A stretch of DNA of 7,911 nucleotides from Clostridiales bacterium (GCA_021203685.1 JAJQAS010000080.1:1-7911), one strand, 5' to 3'; positions 1-6,165 are shown, numbered from the stretch's first letter. A program made the numbers and translations. The notes: generated from the sequence alone by a model not told the origin.

Positions 1-273
1 ATCATCGTGCTGGGCCTGCTGGCCTTCTGCTTCGCCACCTGCGGCGGCCTGCTGGTGGGTCAGATCATGTGCACCCTCACCGGCGGCAAGATCAACCCCA
101 TCATCGGCTCCGCCGGCGTCTCCGCCGTGCCGATGGCGGCCCGTGTCGCTCAGGTCCAGGGCCAGAAGGACAACCCCTCCAACTTCCTGCTGATGCACGC
201 CATGGGCCCCAACGTGTCCGGCGTCATCGGTTCCGCCGTGGCCGCCGGCTTCCTGCTGGCTGTGTTCGGCTGA
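1..273 (+). CDS. Na+-translocating decarboxylase beta subunit, C-terminal part (OadB/GcdB/MmdB family)
   Basis: This is the last 90 codons of a gene that begins left of the window; the frame is open from base 1 and ends at TGA 271-273. The protein end is very hydrophobic and carries the family's late conserved blocks, a GGKINPIIGSAGVSAVP stretch (about residues 27-43 of the visible part) and HAMGPNVSGVIGSAVAAG near the end, followed by a final membrane helix. In this family the beta subunit is the integral membrane part that couples decarboxylation of a biotin-bound carboxyl group to Na+ export. The visible end cannot tell whether the substrate is oxaloacetate, glutaconyl-CoA or methylmalonyl-CoA; the partner subunits would lie to the left. 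The internal GTG at 7 is not a start, because homology continues upstream of it. The family is sure; the substrate is unknown. Confidence 0.93.
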   Translation: MIVLGLLAFCFATCGGLLVGQIMCTLTGGKINPIIGSAGVSAVPMAARVAQVQGQKDNPSNFLLMHAMGPNVSGVIGSAVAAGFLLAVFG

Positions 274-294
274 TTACCGCATAGACAAAAATTT

Positions 295-327
295 GGGACT
301 GTGCCGCTTGGCACAGTCCCGTTTTTT
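295..327. terminator. Bidirectional intrinsic terminator between the decarboxylase gene and cdd
   Basis: An 11-bp perfect stem (GGGACTGTGCC at 295-305, GGCACAGTCCC at 310-320) closes a GCTT loop and is followed by G and six T on the + strand. On the - strand the same hairpin is followed by AAATTTTTG, a weaker U-tract. It lies 21 bases after the decarboxylase stop and 23 bases beyond the cdd stop, so it can serve both convergent genes. Confidence 0.93.
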
Positions 328-349
328 GCAACGCGCACAGGGAAAATCC

Positions 350-745
350 TTATTTGAGGCTCGTCGGCCCAAAGCCGTAAGGCAACAGCTCTTTCAGCGG
401 CAGGGAGACGTACTGGTGGTCGCCTCTGGCGATGAGCACCTCCAGCTCCGGCGCGAACTCATAGAGCATCTGGCGGCAGGAGCCGCAGGGCCAGCAGTAA
501 TCTGCGCTGTTGCCCGCGATGGCCAGTTTGACGAAGCCGTCCCGGCGGCCCTCGCTGATGGCCTTGACCAGGGCGGTGCGCTCGGCGCAGAAAGAGGAGC
601 CAAAGGCGGCGTTTTCCACGTTGCAGCCGGTGAAAACGCTGCCGTCCTCACAGAGCAGCACCGCGCCCACCGGGAAGTGGGAATAGGGGCAATAGGCGCG
701 GGGGAGCATGGAAAAGGCCAGCTCCACCAGTGCGCTGTCAGTCAT
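350..745 (-). CDS. cdd: Cytidine deaminase
   Basis: The gene encodes a 131-residue zinc enzyme that deaminates cytidine and deoxycytidine to uridine and deoxyuridine in pyrimidine salvage in the cytosol. The zinc site is complete: CAE at 53-55 (ligand Cys53, catalytic Glu55) and PCGSC at 86-90 (ligands Cys87 and Cys90). The substrate-contacting NVENAAFGSSFCAERTAL block is at 42-59. Length and spacing match the short homotetrameric class. The start at ATG 745 puts the AYxPYSxFxVGA block at the same distance from the N-terminus as I recall for Bacillus Cdd. A GTG three codons upstream (754) is possible, and the SD before either start is weak (GGTG, 6 bases before the ATG). The frame stays open further upstream to 907, but that part has no family similarity and contains the promoter. 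The gene is monocistronic and converges on the decarboxylase gene. Confidence 0.95.
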   Translation of the reverse strand: MTDSALVELAFSMLPRAYCPYSHFPVGAVLLCEDGSVFTGCNVENAAFGSSFCAERTALVKAISEGRRDGFVKLAIAGNSADYCWPCGSCRQMLYEFAPELEVLIARGDHQYVSLPLKELLPYGFGPTSLK

Positions 746-806
746 ATGAATCACCGTCTTTCTAATTTCTGATTTGAGATATATAAACCGCAAAAGGGTA
801 ACTTTC

Positions 807-815
807 AGTATACCA
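807..815 (-). promoter_or_regulatory. Extended -10 promoter for cdd
   Basis: Read on the - strand this is TGGTATACT, an extended -10 (TGn plus TATACT, one mismatch from TATAAT). No good -35 lies 17 bases upstream, which is acceptable for an extended -10. Transcription would start near 800, giving a 5' leader of about 55 bases. The site is predicted by eye only. Confidence 0.6.
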
Positions 816-908
816 TAGCCACGGGCGGTTTTCCAGCTTTTTTTGAGGGGATTTGTGTTCTGCGGGGAAATAGAGCAGCCCGTAAAAATAGCCAAAAACG
901 CGACCACG

Positions 909-923
909 CTTTTGTCACAAAAG
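909..923. promoter_or_regulatory. Perfect palindrome, candidate operator or activator site
   Basis: CTTTTGT-C-ACAAAAG is a perfect 7-bp inverted repeat around one central C. It lies between the divergent cdd and glp promoters, 19 bases upstream of the glp -35 hexamer. Its centre is about 62 bases upstream of the predicted glp transcription start, a spacing typical of upstream activator sites. No T-tract follows, so it is not a terminator. The same half-sites recur at the promoter near 6700. The protein that would bind it is unknown. Confidence 0.55.
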
Positions 924-942
924 TAGAATATGCAAAAGGGGG

Positions 943-971
943 TTGCTTTTTTTGGGGGAACGTGCTATACT
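943..971 (+). promoter_or_regulatory. Sigma-A-type promoter of the glp operon
   Basis: A -35 TTGCTT (943-948) and a -10 TATACT (966-971) are separated by exactly 17 bases, and the -10 is preceded by TGC, making it an extended -10 as well. The predicted start is near 978, giving a leader of about 140 bases before glpP that contains the terminator at 1050-1097. Confidence 0.8.
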
Positions 972-1002
972 TGCAGTAAGGAATTTGAGAAATCGTTTGC
1001 CA

Positions 1003-1020
1003 GAAGTGGTCATCCACTTC
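1003..1020 (+). other. Leader RNA hairpin upstream of the glpP attenuator
   Basis: GAAGTGG (1003-1009) and CCACTTC (1014-1020) form a perfect 7-bp stem with a TCAT loop. It lies in the transcribed leader, about 25 bases after the predicted start and 30 bases before the terminator stem, with no T-tract after it. It may be a 5' stabilising hairpin or part of the regulatory RNA recognised by GlpP or another factor. Confidence 0.55.
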
Positions 1021-1025
1021 CAATC

Positions 1026-1082
1026 AAATAACCAGCCTGGAGTACTGAGCAAGGGATCATAGGCCCGAAAGGGTCGTTATTT
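1026..1082 (+). promoter_or_regulatory. Candidate antiterminator pairing in the glp leader
   Basis: AAATAAC (1026-1032) is exactly complementary to GTTATTT (1076-1082). The second segment overlaps the 3' half of the terminator hairpin, so the long pairing and the full terminator cannot form together except as a pseudoknot. This is the layout expected of a leader that switches between read-through and termination. It is only 7 bp and A/U-rich, and was found by eye, so it remains a proposal. Confidence 0.35.
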
Positions 1083-1097
1083 CCCTTGTCTTTTTTT
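1050..1097 (+). terminator. Intrinsic terminator (attenuator) in the leader before glpP
   Basis: The outer stem is CAAGGGA (1050-1056) with TCCCTTG (1082-1088). Above it an ATA/TAT helix (1059-1061 with 1078-1080) and a GGCCC-GAAA-GGGTC tip with a GNRA-type loop (1062-1075) extend the hairpin. It is followed by TC and seven T (1089-1097). It sits downstream of the operon promoter and 20 bases before the glpP start, with no gene ending upstream on this strand. It is therefore an attenuator rather than an end-of-gene terminator. GlpP-type proteins in Bacillus act by preventing such termination when G3P is bound. Confidence 0.85.
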
Positions 1098-1117
1098 ATG
1101 ATTTTTGAGGTGTTACT

Positions 1118-1732
1118 ATGGAGCAGCACTTTTACGATGCCGTGATGGCCAACCCCATCATCGCGGCAGTGAAGGACGACCGGGGGCTGCAAAACTGCCT
1201 GCGCCGGAAGGAGATTCGGGTGGTGTTCATCCTCTACGGCGACATTTGCAGCATCCCCCACATCGTCGCCGCCGTGCAGAACGCCGGGAAAATTGCCCTG
1301 GTCCACGCCGACCTGATTTACGGCCTCTCCCCCAAGGAGATCGCCGTGGACTTCCTTCAGCAGAGTGCGGGGGTGGACGGCATCATCTCCACCCACCAGA
1401 AGCTGATCCTGCGGGCAAGGGAGCTGCGGCTTTATACCGTGCTGCGCATCTTCATTCTGGATTCCATGTCCCTGAAAGAAGCGGGCAACATGAGCAGCGT
1501 GGGGCCGGACTTTTTGGAAATTTTGCCCGGCGTTATGCCCGATATCATCCGCCGTCTCCACGCCGCCACCAAGATCCCCCTGCTGGCAGGTGGGCTGATC
1601 GACAGCAAAAAGGACGCCATCAGCGCCCTGGACGCCGGGGCCACCGCCGGCGCCACCCCCCCCGAGGCGGTGTCGGAAATGCAGGTCAATTTGCAATTAG
1701 CAATGCTGTTGTTGATAAACGGAAAACCATAG
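1118..1732 (+). CDS. glpP: Glycerol-3-phosphate-responsive antiterminator GlpP
   Basis: This 204-residue cytosolic protein belongs to the GlpP family, alpha/beta-barrel RNA-binding regulators that in Bacillus bind G3P and let RNA polymerase pass leader terminators of glp genes. Recognisable blocks are VVFILYGDICSI (35-46), HADLIYGLSPKEIAVDFL (63-80), VDGIISTHQKLILRARE (86-102), FILDSMSL (112-119), ILPGVMP (135-141) and PLLAGGLIDSKKDAISALDAGA (154-175). The last resembles the phosphate-binding end of a TIM-type barrel. The start at ATG 1118 has GAGGTG seven bases upstream. It is the first gene of the operon and lies just after its own leader terminator, so autoregulation is likely. The C-terminus is unusual: after DAGATAGATPPEAVSEM comes a 16-residue tail ending in NGKP, and a run of eight C (1656-1663) lies in this stretch. 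The family assignment is firm; the RNA target is inferred. Confidence 0.92.
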   Translation: MEQHFYDAVMANPIIAAVKDDRGLQNCLRRKEIRVVFILYGDICSIPHIVAAVQNAGKIALVHADLIYGLSPKEIAVDFLQQSAGVDGIISTHQKLILRARELRLYTVLRIFILDSMSLKEAGNMSSVGPDFLEILPGVMPDIIRRLHAATKIPLLAGGLIDSKKDAISALDAGATAGATPPEAVSEMQVNLQLAMLLLINGKP

Positions 1733-1753
1733 AATCCAAAGGAGGAACCACAC

Positions 1754-3247
1754 ATGGCAAAATACATCATGGCACTGGACTCTGGCACCACGTCCAACCG
1801 CTGCATCCTGTTCAACGAGGAGGGCGAGATGGTCAGCGTGGCCCAGAAGGAGTTTACCCAGTACTTCCCCCAGCCCGGCTGGGTGGAGCACGACGCGATG
1901 GAGATCTGGCTGACCCAGTATGCCGTGGCGTCCGAGGCCCTGACCAAGGCGGGGGCCACCGCCGCCGACATCGCCGCCATCGGTATCACCAACCAGCGGG
2001 AGACCACCATCCTCTGGGACAAGGTCACCGGTGAGCCTATTTGCAACGCCATCGTCTGGCAGGACCGTCGCACCGCCGAATACTGCGACACGCTGGTAGA
2101 AAAGGGCCTGACCGACGAGTACCGGGCCAAGACCGGCCTCATCATCGACCCCTACTTCTCCGCCACGAAGATCCGCTGGATGCTGGAGAACGTCCCCGGC
2201 GCACGGGCAAAGGCCGAGGCCGGACAGTTGCTGTTCGGTACGGTGGAGACCTGGCTGATCTGGAAGCTCACTGGCGGCAAGGTTCACGTCACCGACTACT
2301 CCAACGCCGCCCGCACCATGCTCTTCAACATCATCGACCTGAAATGGGACGAGGACATTATGGCGGAGCTGGGCATCCCTGCCTGCATCCTGCCGGAGGC
2401 AAAGCCCTCCAGCTGCGTCTACGGCCAGACCACCGCCGACCTGTTCGGGGAATCCATCCCCATCGCCGCCGCCGCAGGCGACCAGCAGGCCGCCCTGTTC
2501 GGCCAGACCTGTTTCAACCCCGGCGAGGCCAAGAATACCTACGGCACCGGCTGCTTCCTGCTGATGAACACCGGCGAAAAACCCGTGTTCTCCAAAAACG
2601 GCCTGGTGACCACCATCGCCTGGGGGCTGGACGGCAAGGTGCAGTACGCCCTGGAGGGTTCCATCTTCGTGGCCGGTTCCGCCATCCAGTGGCTCCGGGA
2701 CCAGCTGAAGGTGGTGGACTCCGCTGCCGACTCGGAGTACTTCGCCAAAAAGGTGCCGGACACCAACGGCTGCTACGTTGTCCCCGCCTTCACCGGCCTG
2801 GGCGCACCCTACTGGGACCCCTACGCACGGGGGAGCATCGTGGGCCTGACCCGGGGTACCAACCGCTATCACATCATCCGCGCCACGCTGGAGTCGCTGG
2901 CTTACCAGACCTATGACGTGCTCAAGGCCATGGAGGAGGACTCCGGCATCAAGCTGGCCGCCCTGCGGGTGGACGGCGGCGCTTCCGCCAACGACCTGCT
3001 GATGCAGATCCAGGCCGACATCATCCAGGCACCCGTCAACCGCCCCGCCTGTGTGGAGACCACCGCGCTGGGCGCGGCCTATCTGGCCGGGCTGGCCGTA
3101 GGCTACTGGGGCAGCAAGGAAGAAGTGACCATGAACTGGACCATCGACCAGGTCTTTGGCCCCAAAATCAAGCCCGCGGAGCGGGACAAGCGGGTGCTGG
3201 GCTGGCGGCGCGCCGTGGGGACCACCTTCGGCTGGGCCAAGGAGTGA
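1754..3247 (+). CDS. glpK: Glycerol kinase
   Basis: GlpK transfers phosphate from ATP to glycerol, giving sn-glycerol 3-phosphate. The 497 residues are the usual length for this FGGY kinase. The phosphate loop DSGTTSNR is at 9-16. The glycerol-binding residues correspond to Arg82 and Glu83 (ITNQRETT), Tyr134 (DPYFSATKIRW) and Asp243 (AAGDQQAALFGQ), and the later blocks KNTYGTGCFLL (260-270), FTGLGAPYWDPYARG (346-360) and the nucleotide-binding LRVDGGASAND (404-414) are intact. The start follows AAAGGAGG by eight bases. The stretch where low-GC Gram-positive enzymes carry the HPr-phosphorylated histidine reads TTADLFGESIP (226-236), with Asp229 in place of His, and the GGTR loop that binds fructose-1,6-bisphosphate in E. 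coli is also not seen. Both control inputs may therefore be missing. No glpF is adjacent. Identity is near certain. Confidence 0.98.
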   Translation: MAKYIMALDSGTTSNRCILFNEEGEMVSVAQKEFTQYFPQPGWVEHDAMEIWLTQYAVASEALTKAGATAADIAAIGITNQRETTILWDKVTGEPICNAIVWQDRRTAEYCDTLVEKGLTDEYRAKTGLIIDPYFSATKIRWMLENVPGARAKAEAGQLLFGTVETWLIWKLTGGKVHVTDYSNAARTMLFNIIDLKWDEDIMAELGIPACILPEAKPSSCVYGQTTADLFGESIPIAAAAGDQQAALFGQTCFNPGEAKNTYGTGCFLLMNTGEKPVFSKNGLVTTIAWGLDGKVQYALEGSIFVAGSAIQWLRDQLKVVDSAADSEYFAKKVPDTNGCYVVPAFTGLGAPYWDPYARGSIVGLTRGTNRYHIIRATLESLAYQTYDVLKAMEEDSGIKLAALRVDGGASANDLLMQIQADIIQAPVNRPACVETTALGAAYLAGLAVGYWGSKEEVTMNWTIDQVFGPKIKPAERDKRVLGWRRAVGTTFGWAKE

Positions 3248-3286
3248 GCGGCGTTCTTCGCTACGCAGAAGCATCACCGAATACCT

Positions 3287-3392
3287 GTAAGGGCAGCCCT
3301 CGGCCGCCCGCAGGAACCACCAGCGTACCCAGGGCGGCGGCAGGGAGGGGCGAACCCCCGGAAGTGCCGCTTGACGGCAGCACCGCCCTTAC
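3287..3392. repeat. Structured intergenic palindromic element (REP/MITE-like) between glpK and the GlpA-like gene
   Basis: Perfect 8-bp terminal inverted repeats, GTAAGGGC (3287-3294) and GCCCTTAC (3385-3392), enclose three smaller stems. These are GCCGCCC/GGGCGGC (3303-3309 with 3332-3338), GGGG-CGAA-CCCC (3347-3358) and TGCCG-CTTGA-CGGCA (3365-3379). The result is a clover-leaf-like fold about 106 bases long. Short GC-rich palindromic elements of this kind, with ends resembling GTAGGGG, are to my recollection dispersed in Oscillospiraceae-type genomes; only one copy is present here, so dispersal cannot be shown from this window. It may act as an RNA stability or processing element within the operon. 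It happens to be open in frame with the following gene, but its translation resembles no protein. Confidence 0.6.
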
Positions 3393-3427
3393 GAGAATGA
3401 GAGAAAACCGCGCAAACAGGAATACAA

Positions 3428-3441
3428 GAGGGAGTGTATTG
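3428..3441 (+). promoter_or_regulatory. Ribosome binding site deciding a TTG start
   Basis: GAGGGAG (3428-3434) is the only good Shine-Dalgarno sequence before the FAD-binding motif and fits a TTG start at 3439. The next candidate, GTG at 3445, is ten bases from it. An ATG at 3397 and a GTG at 3244 overlapping the glpK stop are in frame but would translate the palindromic element or a non-conserved, Arg/Asn-rich stretch. TTG is the preferred start. Confidence 0.65.
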
Positions 3442-4884
3442 ACCGTGTACGACGTAATCATCATTGGCGCAGGGGTCACCGGCTGCGCCGTGGCCCGGTA
3501 CCTTTCCCGCTACCGGGTGAACGCCTGTGTCATTGAGCGGGAGGAGGACGTGTGCTGCGGCACCTCCAAGGCCAACAGTGCCATCATCCACGCCGGGTTC
3601 GACGCCGCCGCCGGGAGCCGGAAGGCCGCGCTCAACGTCCGGGGCAGCGTGATGATGCCCGCCCTGGCGGAGGAGCTGGACGTACCCTTCCGCCGCAATG
3701 GCAGCCTGGTGGTCTGCATGAAGGAGGAGGACCGCCCCCGGCTCCAGGCCCTGTACGAAAACGGCCTGAAAAACGGGGTCGAGGGGCTGGAGATTCTGGA
3801 CGCCGGGCAGCTCCGGGAGAAGGAACCCAACATCAACCCCAACGCGGTGGCCGCCCTGTGGGCGCCCACCGGCGGCATCGTCTGCCCCTTTCTGCTGACC
3901 ATCGCCCTGGCGGAAAACGCCAACACCAACGGCGTGGAGTTCAAGCTGAACACCGAGGTCAAGGCCATCTCCCCCCGGAAGGACGGGGGCTGGGCGGTGC
4001 AGACCGACAAGGGCGTGTTCGACGCCCGGTGCGTCGTCAACGCCGCCGGGGTCTACGCCGACGTGTACCACAACATGGTCAGCGGCGAAAAACTCCACAT
4101 CACCCCCCGCCGGGGGGACTACTGCCTGCTGGACCGCTCCACCGGCGGCTTCGTGACCCACACCATCTTCCAGCTGCCCGGCGCGCTGGGCAAGGGCGTG
4201 TTGGTCAGCCCCACCGTCCACGGCAATACCATCGTCGGCCCCACCGCCTTCGACATCGAGGACCGGGAGGGCATCAACACCACCGCCGAGGGCATTGCCG
4301 CCCTGACCGCCAAGGCCGGGACTACCGTCCCCGGTCTGCCCATCCGCCAGGTCATCACCAGCTTCGCGGGCCTCCGCGCCCACGAGGACGGGGACGAGTT
4401 CATCGTGGGCGAGGTGGCCGACGCCCCCGGCTTCATCGACTGCGCGGGTATCGAGTCCCCCGGCCTGTCCTCCGCCCCCGCCATCGGCCTGGAAGTGGCC
4501 GACCTGCTGCGGGACAAGCTGGACTTGCAGGAAAATCCCGACTACAACGGCCAGCGCAGGGGCATTCTGAACCCCAGGACCCTCTCCAGGGAGGAGCGCA
4601 CCGCCCTCATCAAAGAGCAGCCCGCCTACGGCCAAATTATCTGCCGCTGCGAGAGCGTCAGCGAGGGGGAGATTTTGGACGCCATCCACCGCCCCCTGGG
4701 TGCCAAGAGCCTGGACGGGGTCAAGCGCCGCACCCGGGCCGGGATGGGCCGGTGTCAGTCGGGCTTTTGCAGCCCCCGGGTGATGGAGATTCTGGCAAGG
4801 GAGCTGGGCATCAGCCAGAGCGACATCACCAAATGCGGCGGGGCCTCCCGGCTCATCGTCGGCACGGCGAAAGACCGGATTTGA
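3439..4884 (+). CDS. glpA: GlpA-like glycerol-3-phosphate dehydrogenase: FAD (DAO) domain with C-terminal BFD-type [2Fe-2S] domain
   Basis: The 481-residue protein has an N-terminal FAD-binding fold (IIIGAGVTGCAVARYL, GxGxxG at 10-15), the DAO-family segment TSKANSAIIHAGFD (42-55), and a second FAD-contact region near FAGLRAHEDGDEFIVG (309-324) and GIESPGLSSAPAIG (337-350). The C-terminal third carries ICRCESVSEGEI and GRCQSGFC, with Cys402, Cys404, Cys439 and Cys444, the ligand pattern of a BFD-like [2Fe-2S] domain. E. coli GlpA shares this two-domain plan. It probably oxidises G3P to dihydroxyacetone phosphate in the cytosol and passes electrons through the cluster to the next gene's product. 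It follows glpK after 191 bases holding the palindromic element and precedes the second flavoprotein by 12. The DAO family also includes 2-hydroxyacid oxidases; the G3P assignment rests on domain plan and operon context. Confidence 0.88.
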   Translation: MTVYDVIIIGAGVTGCAVARYLSRYRVNACVIEREEDVCCGTSKANSAIIHAGFDAAAGSRKAALNVRGSVMMPALAEELDVPFRRNGSLVVCMKEEDRPRLQALYENGLKNGVEGLEILDAGQLREKEPNINPNAVAALWAPTGGIVCPFLLTIALAENANTNGVEFKLNTEVKAISPRKDGGWAVQTDKGVFDARCVVNAAGVYADVYHNMVSGEKLHITPRRGDYCLLDRSTGGFVTHTIFQLPGALGKGVLVSPTVHGNTIVGPTAFDIEDREGINTTAEGIAALTAKAGTTVPGLPIRQVITSFAGLRAHEDGDEFIVGEVADAPGFIDCAGIESPGLSSAPAIGLEVADLLRDKLDLQENPDYNGQRRGILNPRTLSREERTALIKEQPAYGQIICRCESVSEGEILDAIHRPLGAKSLDGVKRRTRAGMGRCQSGFCSPRVMEILARELGISQSDITKCGGASRLIVGTAKDRI

Positions 4885-4896
4885 GGAGGGAACGCC

Positions 4897-6162
4897 ATGA
4901 AAACCTATGATATCGTTATCGTTGGCGGCGGCCCCGCCGGTCTGGCTGCGGCCAGCGCGGCCTATGACGCCGGAGCCAGAAGCATCCTCATTCTGGAGCG
5001 GGACAAAGAGCTGGGCGGCATCCTGAACCAGTGCATCCACAACGGCTTCGGCCTGCACACCTTCCAGGAGGAGCTGACCGGGCCAGAGTACGCCCACCGC
5101 TTCGCGGAGAAAATTTACCAAAAGCAAATCGAGTACAAGCTCTCCACCATGGTCATGGACATCTCCCCGGAGAAGGTTGTCACCGCCATGAACCGGGAGG
5201 ACGGCCTGTTCGACATCCAGGCCAAAGCCATCGTGCTGGCCATGGGCTGCCGGGAGCGCAGCCGGGGCGCGCTGAACATCCCCGGCTATCGCCCTGCGGG
5301 TATCTACTCCGCCGGTACCGCCCAGCGGCTGGTGAACATCGAGGGCTTTCTGCCCGGACGGGAAGTGGTGATTTTGGGCAGCGGCGACATCGGCCTCATC
5401 ATGGCCCGCCGCATGACCCTGGAGGGCGCGAAAGTTAAGGTCGTGGCCGAGCTGATGCCCTACTCCGGCGGGTTGAAGCGGAACATCGTCCAGTGCCTCA
5501 ACGACTTCGACATCCCCTTGAAGCTGAGCCACACCGTAGTGGACATTGAGGGGAAGGAGCGGGTCACCGGCGTCACCATTGCCCAGGTGGACAGCCGCAA
5601 CAAGCCCATCCCCGGCACCGAGGAGCATTACGACTGCGACACCCTGCTGCTCTCCTGCGGCCTCATCCCCGAAAACGAGCTGTCCCGGGACATGGGCGTG
5701 GAGCTGAACCGGGTCACCAACGGCCCCACCGTCAACGAGAGTTTGGAAACCTCCATCCCCGGCGTCTTTGCCGCAGGCAACGTGCTCCACGTTCACGACC
5801 TGGTGGACTTCGTCTCCGAGGAGGCCGCCGCCGCAGGCCGCAGCGCCGCCGCTTATGTAGCGGGAGGCTGTACGGATGGAGAACGGCACGACATCCCCGT
5901 GGCCGTGGAGGGCGGCCCCCGTTACACCGTCCCCTGCACCATCGACCCGGCCAGGGCCGGGGACGAGCTGGTGGTGCGGTTCCGGGTGGGCGGCGTGATG
6001 AAGAACCGCTTCGTCAACGTCTATCTGGACGGCGACCGAGTGGTTCACCGCAGGCGGCCCGTCATGGCCCCCGGCGAGATGGAGGAAGTCAGGCTGAAAC
6101 GGGCCATGTTCGAGGCCCATCCCGATTTGAGCAGCATCTGCATCAAGGTAGAGGAGGTGTGA
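4897..6162 (+). CDS. FAD/NAD(P)-binding oxidoreductase, partner of the GlpA-like subunit
   Basis: This 421-residue soluble flavoprotein has two dinucleotide-binding motifs: GGGPAG at 10-15 for FAD and GSGDIG at 161-166, placed where pyridine nucleotide-disulfide oxidoreductases bind NAD(P)H. A third block, IPGVFAAGN (287-295), is the usual late FAD contact but ends in Asn where thioredoxin reductases have Asp. No CxxC redox disulfide is present. The segment LGGILNQCIHNGFG (39-52) resembles the A/alpha subunits of opine oxidase and hydrogen cyanide synthase, which also pair with a DAO-type subunit. The last 90 residues or so (from about 330) form a beta-rich tail. The start follows GAGGAGGG, which overlaps the upstream stop, and its own last codons carry the SD of the next gene, so the three genes are tightly coupled. 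Likely role: accepting electrons from the GlpA-like subunit and passing them to NAD(P)+ or another soluble carrier. The acceptor is unknown. Confidence 0.85.
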   Translation: MKTYDIVIVGGGPAGLAAASAAYDAGARSILILERDKELGGILNQCIHNGFGLHTFQEELTGPEYAHRFAEKIYQKQIEYKLSTMVMDISPEKVVTAMNREDGLFDIQAKAIVLAMGCRERSRGALNIPGYRPAGIYSAGTAQRLVNIEGFLPGREVVILGSGDIGLIMARRMTLEGAKVKVVAELMPYSGGLKRNIVQCLNDFDIPLKLSHTVVDIEGKERVTGVTIAQVDSRNKPIPGTEEHYDCDTLLLSCGLIPENELSRDMGVELNRVTNGPTVNESLETSIPGVFAAGNVLHVHDLVDFVSEEAAAAGRSAAAYVAGGCTDGERHDIPVAVEGGPRYTVPCTIDPARAGDELVVRFRVGGVMKNRFVNVYLDGDRVVHRRRPVMAPGEMEEVRLKRAMFEAHPDLSSICIKVEEV

Positions 6163-6165
6163 CCG

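Noticed and set aside
293..772. A + strand frame across cdd
   Set aside because: Antisense to the well-supported cytidine deaminase and starting inside the terminator hairpin; no SD, no similarity.
746..907. Upstream extension of cdd to 185 residues
   Set aside because: The extra residues do not resemble cytidine deaminase, and the segment contains the extended -10 promoter. The 131-residue form matches the family length and N-terminal spacing.
1003..1097. A known metabolite riboswitch in the glpP leader
   Set aside because: I looked for conserved cores of common classes (for example TPP, glycine, purine, c-di-GMP) and recognised none. A GlpP-bound attenuator explains the terminator with fewer assumptions.
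1697..3277. A 526-codon open frame on the - strand opposite glpK
   Set aside because: Same compositional artefact; glpK on the + strand is full length with all active-site motifs.
3244..3438. N-terminal extension of the GlpA-like protein from a GTG overlapping the glpK stop, or from ATG 3397
   Set aside because: The extension runs through the palindromic element and an Arg/Asn-rich linker, precedes the normal N-terminus of the FAD fold, and has no good SD. TTG 3439 has GAGGGAG just upstream.
3552..4910. A 452-codon + strand frame overlapping the GlpA-like gene
   Set aside because: Arg/Pro/His-rich out-of-frame translation without similarity; the overlapping gene in the other frame is convincing.
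3274..6120. A 948-codon open frame on the - strand opposite the GlpA-like gene and the second flavoprotein
   Set aside because: It is a by-product of high GC and third-position bias. The translation is a Gly/Ala/Val/His/Asp-rich string with no domain, while the + strand frames carry clear FAD and Fe-S motifs and SD sequences.
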